From NCBI GenBank assembly GCA_900541885.1, contig UQKW01000023.1, positions 1 through 29,012 of the forward strand: a stretch of DNA of 29,012 nucleotides. Reading direction: 5' to 3'. The translations under genes were made by a program, and so were the position numbers. Shown here in pieces: positions 22,463 through 29,012 of this stretch (within the stretch, counting starts at the first letter, position 1; the number at the start of each line of letters is the position of its first letter). Source of the stretch: an uncultured Collinsella sp. GTDB taxonomy: Bacteria; Actinomycetota; Coriobacteriia; Coriobacteriales; Coriobacteriaceae. The notes beneath the pieces are model-generated. The model ran no database searches, was not told the DNA's origin, and worked only from the letters and a program-made list of their open reading frames with translations.

Positions 22463-22653
22463 TCTCTCTAAAACGATAGATTTATCTCTCTAAAGTATAG
22501 TATATCTCTCTAACTTTAGAGAGATAAGCACCTTATTTTAGAGAGACATTTAGAGAGATGTATCGAATTCACTGTTAGATAGCCCAATGTTATCTCTTTA
22601 ACTGGCTTTCTCTTTAGAGAGACAATTAGAGAGACGAGCGCGACCTCTCTAAT
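22463..22653. promoter_or_regulatory. Array of about ten TTTAGAGAGA motifs upstream of the Schlafen-type gene
   Basis: Forward copies (TTTAGAGAGA) start at 22515, 22537, 22549 and 22613, with the shorter TTAGAGAGA at 22626. Reverse copies (TCTCTCTAAA or one base shorter) start at 22463, 22485 and 22505. Weaker ones lie near 22591 (TATCTCTTTAA) and 22645 (CTCTCTAA). The copies at 22505 and 22515 form a 22-bp near-perfect palindrome directly upstream of a TATACT-type -10 box (22499-22494 or six bases further upstream). The most proximal copy overlaps the ribosome binding region. Confidence 0.85.
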
Positions 22654-22726
22654 CAAGGGCACCACTCTTTAAGGTGCACACTCCCTAACCGTGCCCTAAG
22701 TTGCGGTGAAATAGTCCCCCGATTAA

Positions 22727-22776
22727 CCTGCCAAAAAGGGACAGGTTTATTTTGGCGGGTTTTATCTGGGGAAACG
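22727..22776 (+). repeat. Short palindromic repeat, copy C4
   Basis: CCTGCCAAAA (22727-22736) and TTTTGGCGGG (22750-22759) are the arms, with GGGACAGG in the loop and TTTTATCTGGGGAAA after. It stands between the motif array and the nuclease gene and closes no gene. Confidence 0.85.
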
Positions 22777-22880
22777 CAAAATAGCCCCACATACACAACC
22801 ACCGCAGCTCCATATGAGGCAAATGAATCAGTAGCGTCTATCCCAAATCTTGAGTATTTGTTCGACAGAACGGCCCCTGC

Positions 22881-22927
22881 CGGCTCCTGCTAGACTGGTA
22901 GATTCCCAACCGTCCATCCAGGAGCCG
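22881..22927 (+). promoter_or_regulatory. Inverted repeat that can cover the nuclease ribosome binding site
   Basis: CGGCTCCTG (22881-22889) is the exact complement of CAGGAGCCG (22919-22927), which contains the AGGAG Shine-Dalgarno sequence of the nuclease gene. The loop is 29 bases. In an mRNA that starts upstream of 22881 the site would be paired. From 22777 to 22880 I see nothing else definable. Confidence 0.5.
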
Positions 22928-22929
22928 CA

Positions 22930-23913
22930 ATGTCGCGCAAGTCCGCCTACAAGCAAGTACTTTCCATCGGCGCCGCCGTGGTGCTGGGGTTTGCGCTGTT
23001 CACAGGGTCGCTCGACGGAGCGCCCAAGTTGTTGTCGCCGCAAAGTGATGAACAGGCGGCAGCTCTGGCCGAAAAACAAAACGAAAGTCCCAGCCGCACC
23101 GACGACGAGGCGGACCTGGTCGATCGGCTCGAATCAGGAACGGCGAGCTCCCCGGACCCTCAAAACAGCCAGGACTCTGGCGATGGCTCCGATTCCGCCA
23201 CAACCGACACCGGCGACGGCGCTTCCGCGGACAGCGCCGCCACCCCCATCGACGAGGTCGAAAACCCCGACCTCAACCGCGCCCGCGGTGTTTATCTCAG
23301 CAGCATTCCCGACTACGCCGGCAACCCCTACGTTGCCCTGCGCGCCGACAGCACGCACCCGCTCGGCACACCATCATTCACGCTCGATGAATACGAGCGC
23401 GCTACAGAAGAGGGTTGCTTTAAGAAGTTCTCCAAGCTTGACAGCCTGGGCCGCACCCGCAAAGCGCTCGCCTGCGTGGGCCCCGAATCACTCGGTCAAG
23501 GCGAGCGCGGCGATATCTCGCGTATCCATCCCGCTGGATGGCGCCAGCAGCGCTACGCCTTTATTCCGGGCCAGAGCCTCTACAACCGCTGCCATCTCAT
23601 CGCCTGGTCGCTCTGCGGCGAAAACGCCAACCGCAAGAATCTCCTCACCGGCACGCGTTATCTCAACGAGACAGGCATGCTGCCGTTTGAGGAGCAGATT
23701 CTCGGCTACATCCGCGAGACGGGCAACCACGTGCTCTATCGCGTCACACCCATGTATAACGAAGAGGAACTTGTCTGCCGCGGCGTGCGCCTTGAGGCGC
23801 AATCGGTCGAGGACCACGGCAAGACCCTCTGCTTCCACGTGTACTGCTACAACCTGCAGCCGCACGTGCAGATCGACTACGCCACCGGCCGCAACCAGGC
23901 ATCCGGAGACTAG
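22930..23913 (+). CDS. Membrane-anchored or secreted DNA/RNA non-specific endonuclease
   Basis: The 327-residue protein has an N-terminal signal or anchor helix (about 10-26), a disordered linker of about 90 residues rich in Ser, Asp, Gly and Thr (36-110), and a nuclease domain of the EndA/NUC1 type (about 115-320). The catalytic stretch is NRCHLIAWSLCGENANRKN with H222, followed by LLTGTRYLNETGMLPFE. The family's usual DRGH motif is here NRCH. It should act outside the membrane, digesting extracellular DNA or taking part in DNA uptake; which of these cannot be told. ATG 22930 follows CAGGAG, which lies in one arm of an inverted repeat. A bidirectional terminator lies downstream. Confidence 0.88.
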   Translation: MSRKSAYKQVLSIGAAVVLGFALFTGSLDGAPKLLSPQSDEQAAALAEKQNESPSRTDDEADLVDRLESGTASSPDPQNSQDSGDGSDSATTDTGDGASADSAATPIDEVENPDLNRARGVYLSSIPDYAGNPYVALRADSTHPLGTPSFTLDEYERATEEGCFKKFSKLDSLGRTRKALACVGPESLGQGERGDISRIHPAGWRQQRYAFIPGQSLYNRCHLIAWSLCGENANRKNLLTGTRYLNETGMLPFEEQILGYIRETGNHVLYRVTPMYNEEELVCRGVRLEAQSVEDHGKTLCFHVYCYNLQPHVQIDYATGRNQASGD

Positions 23914-23974
23914 TGCCGACCGCACCGCCCGTAACCCAAAAATGATTCGTTTTCCTCCGTCCCCATGGGATCAA

Positions 23975-24009
23975 AAAAGGCCGCCCTGGATTACCCAGGG
24001 CGGCCTTTT
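23975..24009. terminator. Bidirectional terminator between nuclease and fusA2-like genes
   Basis: A 15-bp perfect stem AAAAGGCCGCCCTGG / CCAGGGCGGCCTTTT has a five-base loop and A- and T-runs on the two sides. Confidence 0.92.
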
Positions 24010-24042
24010 CGTCAGCGTCCACATTGCAGGCAAAACCACACG

Positions 24043-26118
24043 CTACTTGGCGCGACCCTCCTCATAGCGCTCGACCAGCTTGGCCTGAACGTCATAGGGC
24101 ACCTGCTCGTAGCCGGCGGGCTTCATGGTAAAGTCACCCGTGCCGCGCGTGATAGAGCGCAGGCGCGTCGAGTAATCCGTCAGCTCGGCGAGAGGTGCCT
24201 GCGCGATAACCACGGTGTCTCCGCGCTCATCGGTCTCCATGCCTGTCACGCGACCGCGCGAGGCCGAGATGTCGCCCATCACGGCGCCGGCGTAGCTCTC
24301 GGGAATAGTCACCGTGATTTCCTCGATGGGCTCAAGCACCACCGGGTCGGCATCGGCACATGCCTTGCGCAGGCCGATGCGAGCCGCCGCGCGGAACGCC
24401 ATCTCGTTGGAGTCGACGCTGTGATACGAGCCGTCGTACACAGCCACGCGAATGCCCGTGAGCGGATAGCCGGCAATGATGCCGTCCTTCATGGTCTCCT
24501 GGACGCCCTTGTCCACGGCGGGGATCAGCGAGCGCGGAATGCGGCCGCCCACGACCTCGTCCACAAACTCATAGCCATCGCTCGTGCCGTCGGGCCCAAT
24601 GAGCGGCTCCACGCGCAGCCAGCAGTCGCCGTACTGACCGGCGCCGCCGGTCTGCTTCTTATGGCGGCCCTGGGCACTTGCCGTACGGCGAATGGTCTCG
24701 CGATACGGAATGCGGATCGGCACGCTCTTGGCTACGACCTTGGTGCGATCCTCCAAACGATTGAGCAGCACCGAAACCTGCGCCTCACCAACGGCGGAGA
24801 TAATGGTCTGGCCGGTCTCCTCGTCGCGGTCGATGCTCATGGTCGGATCGGCCTTGCAGGCCTTCTCGATAAACGTGTAGAGCTTCTCTTCGTCGCCGCG
24901 ATTCTCGGCCTCGATGGCAATGCGGTACTGCGAGTTGGGGAACTTAAACGCCGCAGCCTCGACCTTGCCGGTAATCGAGAGCGTATCGCCCGTCTCGGCC
25001 GCCAGCTTGGGTGCCACGATAATGTCGCCGGCATAGGCGTGACCGACCTCGGTCATGTCGCGGCCGCACATCACATACAGGTGAGCCAGACGGTCGCCCT
25101 TGCGGGTACGCGCGTTGATCAGCTCAAGACCCGGCTCAAGCGTACCCGTCAGCACCTTGATAAAGCTGATGCGACCCTGCTGCGGATCGGCCAGGGTCTT
25201 AAACACAAACGCCACCGGACGGTCATCGTCGCTCGAAATCTTGAGCGAATCGCCGTCGATAAGCGGCATCTCGCCGTAGTCGGTCGGCGCCGGGAAGTAC
25301 GTCGCGATGTCGTCCATCAGCGAGTTGACGCCCTGCTCCTTAATGCAATCGCCCGCAAAGACCGGCACAAAGATGCGCTCGGCAATCGCCTTCGACAGCA
25401 GGCCTTCAAGCTCCTCCTGCGTCAGCGTCTCCTCGCCTTCCAAGTACTTCATCATCAGTTCATCGTCAGCCTCGGCCACCAGCTCGCACAGATGGTCATG
25501 GGCTTCCTCGGCCTGGGCACGATACTCCTCGGGAATCTCCGACTCAACGGCTTCGGTGCCGTTGCAATGGCGCGCCTTCATGCGCACCAGGTCGATGATG
25601 CCGTCAAAGTCCTCGCCCTCGCCCCAGGGAAGGGTCACGGCGCCCAGGCGCGTGCCAAAGCGCTCTTGCAGCAGGTCCATCGTGGTCGCAAAGCTGGCCT
25701 CGGAGCGCGACAGGCGGTTTACGAACACCGCACGCGCCAGTCGCAGGTCCTCGGCGGCATACCAGAGCTTAACCGTCGTAGGCTGCGGGCCGGCCTCGGC
25801 GTCGACCACAAACAGAGCCGTCTCGCAGACGCTCATCGCGGCAAAGGCGTCGCCGATAAAATCGGGGTAGCACGGGGCATCGAGCACATTGATGCGCGCG
25901 CCCTTCCAGTCGATCGGCGCGATGGTCGTCGAGATGGAAAATGCACGCTTGACCTCTTCGGGGTCATAGTCGAGCGTGGGCTTGGTGCCGTCGTGGCCGC
26001 CCAGGCGGGCGGTCTTGCCGGAAAGGTGGAGCATGGCCTCGGCGAGTGAAGTCTTGCCCACCCCGCCTTGGCCTACGAGCACCACGTTCCTTACGTTACC
26101 GGTCTTGGGAGCACCCAT
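24043..26118 (-). CDS. Elongation factor G-like protein (FusA2 type)
   Basis: The 691-residue protein has all EF-G domains: a GTPase domain, domain II with KTLADPQQGRISFIKVLTG, domain III, domain IV with the GGAGQYGDCWLRVEP start, and a domain V ending TMKPAGYEQVP. It belongs to the EF-G paralogue class found beside a normal fusA in many bacteria (for example Rv0120c), whose role is unclear. G1 is GQGGVGKT (16-23) and G3 is DAPC (80-83). The G4 position reads NRLS instead of NKxD, so the aspartate that selects guanine is missing. ATG 26118 follows AAGGAGG. A TTGCTC-17-TATTCA promoter lies about 170 bases upstream, leaving a long leader. Confidence 0.9.
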   Translation of the reverse strand: MGAPKTGNVRNVVLVGQGGVGKTSLAEAMLHLSGKTARLGGHDGTKPTLDYDPEEVKRAFSISTTIAPIDWKGARINVLDAPCYPDFIGDAFAAMSVCETALFVVDAEAGPQPTTVKLWYAAEDLRLARAVFVNRLSRSEASFATTMDLLQERFGTRLGAVTLPWGEGEDFDGIIDLVRMKARHCNGTEAVESEIPEEYRAQAEEAHDHLCELVAEADDELMMKYLEGEETLTQEELEGLLSKAIAERIFVPVFAGDCIKEQGVNSLMDDIATYFPAPTDYGEMPLIDGDSLKISSDDDRPVAFVFKTLADPQQGRISFIKVLTGTLEPGLELINARTRKGDRLAHLYVMCGRDMTEVGHAYAGDIIVAPKLAAETGDTLSITGKVEAAAFKFPNSQYRIAIEAENRGDEEKLYTFIEKACKADPTMSIDRDEETGQTIISAVGEAQVSVLLNRLEDRTKVVAKSVPIRIPYRETIRRTASAQGRHKKQTGGAGQYGDCWLRVEPLIGPDGTSDGYEFVDEVVGGRIPRSLIPAVDKGVQETMKDGIIAGYPLTGIRVAVYDGSYHSVDSNEMAFRAAARIGLRKACADADPVVLEPIEEITVTIPESYAGAVMGDISASRGRVTGMETDERGDTVVIAQAPLAELTDYSTRLRSITRGTGDFTMKPAGYEQVPYDVQAKLVERYEEGRAK

Positions 26119-26292
26119 GATGACCTCCTTGCAGGGCCGCGCGCAATGCGCGACGCCAACGGGGAGAGTTCGCGGTCGGTGCCATCCCGGGAGCAGCATG
26201 GTCGGCAGCCGAGCCGACTCACCCTCCAAATGTCCTATGCCACCACCCTACCCTCACGGGCGGCTGTCCATGCATACCTTTCGGCGCACGTA

Positions 26293-26321
26293 TGAATACA
26301 GGCGGCGAGAGGACAGAGCAA
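26293..26321 (-). promoter_or_regulatory. Promoter of the EF-G-like gene
   Basis: On the minus strand TTGCTC (26321-26316) and TATTCA (26298-26293) are 17 bases apart. The transcript would have a leader of about 170 bases, which includes the small stem CGCGC/GCGCG near 26135. No recognised riboswitch is seen. Confidence 0.5.
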
Positions 26322-26360
26322 GTATGCCAGGCGATTATTAAACCCCATCGATACAAATAA

Positions 26361-26394
26361 AAGCCGCCGCAGTCCATAAGACCCGCGGCGGCTT
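26361..26394 (-). terminator. Terminator of the amino-acid importer operon
   Basis: A 10-bp perfect stem AAGCCGCCGC / GCGGCGGCTT is followed on the minus strand by TTTTATTTG. It lies about 20 bases past the ATPase stop codon. Confidence 0.88.
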
Positions 26395-26415
26395 CTTCTC
26401 AATACATAGCTGAGC

Positions 26416-27180
26416 TTAGCCCTCGATACGACTCAAGAACTCACGGGTACGTTGCTCACGCGGATGATCGATAACCTGCTCGGCCGGGCCCTCCTCGACA
26501 ATGCGGCCTCCGTCCATAAAGACCACGCGATCGGCAACATCGCGCGCAAACTGCATCGCATGGGTCACGATCACCATCGTCATATTCTGCGCCGCCAGGT
26601 CTTTAATGACACGCAGCACCTCGGCCGTTAGCTCGGGATCGAGCGCCGAGGTCGGCTCGTCAAAGAATAAGATTTCCGGATCGAGCGCCAGGGCGCGGGC
26701 GATACTCACACGCTGTTGCTGACCGCCCGAAAGCTCACACGGCACCTTGTTCTCGTTGCCCGTCAGCCCCATTTGTGCAATCAGCTCGTGAGCGCGGGCT
26801 TCCGCCTGCTCGCGCGGACGCTTAAGCACGCGAATCGGCGCATCGGTGATGTTTTTCATCACCGTATAGTGCGGGAACAGGTTGTAATTTTGGAACACCA
26901 GGCCGAATCGCGAGCGCGCCTGCTTGGGCACATCGCCCTTCGCATAGACCGCGCCCGAACCCGCATCCGTCGCAACGGCAAGGTCGCCAAACGAGAGCGA
27001 GCCTCCGTCGAGTGTCTCGAGCAGCGTGGCACACCGCAGCAGCGTGGACTTGCCGCCACCCGAAGGCCCGATAATCGCCACGACCTCGCCACGCTTCACC
27101 TCAAGCGAGATATCCTTGAGCACCTCATTGCCGCCAAACGCCTTACGCGCGTTCGATATATTCATTACCGAATTAATCAT
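26416..27180 (-). CDS. Polar amino-acid ABC importer, ATPase subunit
   Basis: The 254-residue ATPase drives uptake of polar amino acids at the membrane (GlnQ/HisP type). Walker A is GPSGGGKST (38-46), the Q-loop is LVFQNYNLFPH, the signature LSGGQQQRVSIARAL, Walker B EILFFDEPTSALDP with the catalytic Glu, and the switch histidine is in IVTHAMQFARD. The start ATG overlaps the end of the permease gene by eight bases (ATGATTAA) and has no good binding site, so translation is probably coupled. ATG 27165 is an alternative that drops five residues. It is the last gene of the operon. Confidence 0.93.
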   Translation of the reverse strand: MINSVMNISNARKAFGGNEVLKDISLEVKRGEVVAIIGPSGGGKSTLLRCATLLETLDGGSLSFGDLAVATDAGSGAVYAKGDVPKQARSRFGLVFQNYNLFPHYTVMKNITDAPIRVLKRPREQAEARAHELIAQMGLTGNENKVPCELSGGQQQRVSIARALALDPEILFFDEPTSALDPELTAEVLRVIKDLAAQNMTMVIVTHAMQFARDVADRVVFMDGGRIVEEGPAEQVIDHPREQRTREFLSRIEG

Positions 27181-27865
27181 GGTAGTAATCCAATTTTTTC
27201 TCGGCGGCGCCCAGCAGCATCTCGACGACGAAATTAAAGACCCAGTAAATCAGCGCCGCGATCGCAAACGGCACCATGCTCACCTGCGAGGCGACCAGCG
27301 CCTTGGCCGTCGAGAACATCTCACCCACGCCAATGGCAAACGCCAGCGACGTGTCCTTGACCAGCGTGATGATCTCGTTGCCCATCGCCGGCAGAATACG
27401 CTTGGCGACCTGCGGCATCACGATATACAGAAACGTCTGCACGCGCGAATAGCCCAGCACCTCGGCAGCCTCGTATTGACCGCGCGGAATGGACTGCAAG
27501 CCCGAGCGATAGATCTCGGCAAAGTAACCGGCGTAGTTGATGATGAACGCCACGACGCACGCCGTCCACTTGGAATCGGGCGTGAGCGAAATGCCAAACA
27601 CGTAGTACGGGGCAAAGTAGATGGCAAACATCTGCAGCATGAGCGGCGTACCGCGCATGACCGAAATGTAGATGCGCGCAATCCAGCGAAGCGGCGCGAT
27701 TTTGCTCATGCGCATAAACGCAACGGGAATTCCCAGCGGAATCGACCCCAGCAGTGTCAGCACAAACAACTGCAAGCTGACCAAGAATCCCTGGCCAAGC
27801 ATCTGCATCATGACCTGAATAGACAACCCAAGCTCTCTTTCACAGTAACGGAACAGCGAACCCAA
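27173..27865 (-). CDS. Polar amino-acid ABC importer, permease subunit
   Basis: The 230-residue permease (HisM/GlnP type) has five membrane helices and the cytoplasmic EAA loop EAAEVLGYSRVQTFLYIVMP, which docks the ATPase. YISVMRGTPLMLQMFAIYF is the typical helix 2 region. No ATG start fits well. The longest frame starts with TTG at 27865 without a ribosome binding site. A TTG at 27826, preceded by AAAGAGAG, would give 217 residues and a family-like N-terminus. The palindromic element B lies directly upstream, between this gene and the binding-protein gene. There is one permease only, so it would form a homodimer. Confidence 0.9.
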   Translation of the reverse strand: MGSLFRYCERELGLSIQVMMQMLGQGFLVSLQLFVLTLLGSIPLGIPVAFMRMSKIAPLRWIARIYISVMRGTPLMLQMFAIYFAPYYVFGISLTPDSKWTACVVAFIINYAGYFAEIYRSGLQSIPRGQYEAAEVLGYSRVQTFLYIVMPQVAKRILPAMGNEIITLVKDTSLAFAIGVGEMFSTAKALVASQVSMVPFAIAALIYWVFNFVVEMLLGAAEKKLDYYHD

Positions 27866-27867
27866 TG

Positions 27868-27978
27868 CTAAAGCGGGTTTTCCAGGTGCCCGAGTTTGCC
27901 GTGAAAGAGGAGCGCCGCGTACTAAATGTACGCAAGCGACGGTTTGAACGGCAAAATCGGGTGCCTGGGAAAGCCGCT
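27868..27978 (-). repeat. Long palindromic intergenic element, copy B, inside the importer operon
   Basis: CCAGGTGCCCGA (27882-27893) pairs with TCGGGTGCCTGG (27957-27968) apart from two G-U type positions. Inside lie TTTGCCGT/ACGGCAAA and an apex GTAC-TAAAT-GTAC. The core is nearly identical to copy A3 at glmS, while the outer arms differ. Its outer end reaches the TAG stop of the binding-protein gene. Confidence 0.85.
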
Positions 27979-28837
27979 ATTTGAGCACCCAGTTGTCGAA
28001 GGAAAGACCATAGCTTGAATACTTGTCGCACAGGTCCTTGACCGTGCCGTCCTCGTAGAGCGCCTTGAGCGACTCGGTCACGGCGTCGGCCGACTTGGTG
28101 TCGCCCTTCTTAAAGCCGACGGCGTAGTGCTCGCTGGACAGCGGCTTGTCGAGCTGCGTATAGGCATCGGGCTTGGCGGCAAGCTGATACTGAGCGATCG
28201 AGAGGTCACAGGCAACGGCATCGACTGCACCACTCTCGAGCTGCATAAACGCCGTGTTGTACTCACCGATGGTATCGAGCGTGGCAAACGTCGCGGCCAG
28301 ATCCTTCTGGTCACCCTCGAGCACATCCTGCGCAGCGGAATCGGTCTGGGTAATCACGGTCTTGCCGGCAAGATCGTCCCAGCTCTTGATGCCTGCATCC
28401 TTCTTTACCACCAGCACCTGCTCGTTGAGCATGTACGGCTCGGAGAACGTGTAGTCGTCCTCACGGCCCTCCATGGTAAAGCCGTTCCAGATGCAGTTGA
28501 TGGCGCCGGAGTTGAGCAGCGTGTCCTTGGCATCCCAATCGACGGCCTCGTAATCGACTTCCCAGCCCTGCTTATCGGCAACAGCCTTGGCAAGATCGAG
28601 ATCAAAGCCGGTGTACTCGCCATCGTCGCCCACAAAGCCGTACGGAGGATAGGACTTATCAAAGCCCACCACGAGCTTCTTGGACTCCGCAGCGCCCTTC
28701 ACATCCTTGGCCGCGGCAGAGCCAGCAGCGGAGCCCTTGCCGGCACCACCGCCGCAACCGACAAGACCAAGGCCAAACACCGTGGCGAGCGAGCCGGCTA
28801 GACCAACAAACTGACGACGAGACATATCGGTATTCAT
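27977..28837 (-). CDS. Polar amino-acid ABC importer, substrate-binding lipoprotein
   Basis: The 286-residue family 3 solute-binding protein delivers amino acids to the permease. The N-terminus carries a twin-arginine stretch SRRQFVG and a lipobox LVGC (about C28), so it is a lipoprotein that may use the Tat route. A Gly/Ala/Ser linker follows. The mature part shows GFDKSYPPYGFVGDDGEYTGFDLDLAKAV read in segments, WNGFTMEGRE, and DLAGKTVITQTDSAAQDVLE. The substrate could be glutamine, cystine or another polar amino acid; the residues seen do not decide. ATG 28837 follows AAGGGGG; the in-frame extension of seven residues covers the binding site. It is the first and, by position, likely the most abundant product of the operon. 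Confidence 0.92.
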   Translation of the reverse strand: MNTDMSRRQFVGLAGSLATVFGLGLVGCGGGAGKGSAAGSAAAKDVKGAAESKKLVVGFDKSYPPYGFVGDDGEYTGFDLDLAKAVADKQGWEVDYEAVDWDAKDTLLNSGAINCIWNGFTMEGREDDYTFSEPYMLNEQVLVVKKDAGIKSWDDLAGKTVITQTDSAAQDVLEGDQKDLAATFATLDTIGEYNTAFMQLESGAVDAVACDLSIAQYQLAAKPDAYTQLDKPLSSEHYAVGFKKGDTKSADAVTESLKALYEDGTVKDLCDKYSSYGLSFDNWVLK

Positions 28838-28856
28838 GGTATTCCCCCTTGGTGGC

Positions 28857-28922
28857 ACTTTAGTTAAGTAAAGTGAGTCGTGTAACGTTCAGAATCATAC
28901 ACTTTAGCGTGATAGAGCACAA
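28857..28922 (-). promoter_or_regulatory. Importer operon promoter and palindromic operator
   Basis: On the minus strand TTGTGC (28922-28917) and TATGAT (28899-28894) are 17 bases apart. Just downstream of the expected start lies ACTTTAGTTAAGTAAAGT (28857-28874), an 18-bp palindrome with a single mismatched pair. A protein bound there would block transcription. The ilvE upstream region has a 14-of-16 match. Confidence 0.65.
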
Positions 28923-28989
28923 GGCGAGTTTGCCCGCCGCGTGAGGGGTGTGGGGGTTAAGTTTCCTGCTCTACAGTCCTGCTCACGAC

Positions 28990-29012
28990 GGAGGCCACAT
29001 TAAGTGGCCTCC
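28990..29012. terminator. Perfect hairpin at the window edge
   Basis: GGAGGCCAC (28990-28998) pairs with GTGGCCTCC (29004-29012) around ATTAA. It is probably the terminator of a gene beyond the window; the T-tract, if any, is cut off. Confidence 0.55.

Noticed and set aside
22463..22653. CRISPR array
   Set aside because: The repeated units are only about ten bases, occur in both orientations and have unequal short spacers. They behave like protein-binding sites.
23965..26049. Plus-strand frame of 694 residues opposite the EF-G-like gene
   Set aside because: Antisense open frames are common in high-G+C genes. Its composition is rich in His, Arg and Leu without any recognisable domain, and the minus strand encodes a full EF-G.
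1..29012. tRNA, rRNA or known riboswitch
   Set aside because: Reading both strands I found no cloverleaf with a GTTCGA-type arm and CCA end, no rRNA segment, and no leader that fits a known riboswitch or T-box. A covariance search would be needed to exclude small cases.

Overview
The window looks like chromosomal DNA of a high-G+C actinobacterium of the Coriobacteriia, most likely Collinsella or a close relative. This is an inference from base composition, from strong AAGGAGG-type ribosome binding sites, and from the mix of compact amino-acid genes and intergenic palindromes. I could not run a search. No rRNA, tRNA, CRISPR array, integrase or complete insertion sequence was seen.

Layout. 1-3.3 kb: ilvE and a DedA membrane protein on the minus strand, then cysE on the plus strand. 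3.3-7.6 kb: a minus-strand operon of a MarR regulator and two half-transporters that form a heterodimeric ABC exporter, with a tandem operator in its promoter. 7.7-9.7 kb: a small hypothetical, a nitroreductase and a single-pass membrane protein. 9.7-13.1 kb: a degenerate sigma-54-type activator, a YeiH-family exporter and a divergent GntR/FCD regulator. 13.3-15.2 kb: an AT-richer accessory island with a four-helix membrane protein, a Cro/CI-type regulator with its own palindrome, and about 1 kb that I cannot assign. 15.4-18.6 kb: glmS and a LacI-type regulator, divergent. 18.7-20.5 kb: a HAD phosphatase and larE, divergent. 20.7-22.7 kb: a Schlafen/AlbA_2-type regulator behind a dense array of a ten-base motif. 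22.9-26.1 kb: a secreted or anchored nuclease and an EF-G paralogue, convergent. 26.4-28.9 kb: a polar amino-acid ABC importer operon.

How the genes work together. Several units concern amino acids and nitrogen: ilvE, cysE and the amino-acid importer. ilvE and the importer share a nearly identical 16-bp palindrome in their upstream regions, which suggests one unidentified regulator for both. glmS has TGGTAT-type half-sites of the kind used by amino-sugar regulators of the GntR/HutC family.

The most unusual content is intergenic. One family of long palindromes sits just 3' of nitroreductase, larE and glmS, and inside the importer operon. Its arms differ between copies but stay complementary, so it looks like a structured-RNA or palindromic mobile element. 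A second family of four short terminator-like palindromes shares a GGGACAGG loop, and one further hairpin shares that loop. A third unusual structure is the roughly ten-copy TTTAGAGAGA array upstream of the Schlafen-type gene, spaced near whole helical turns.
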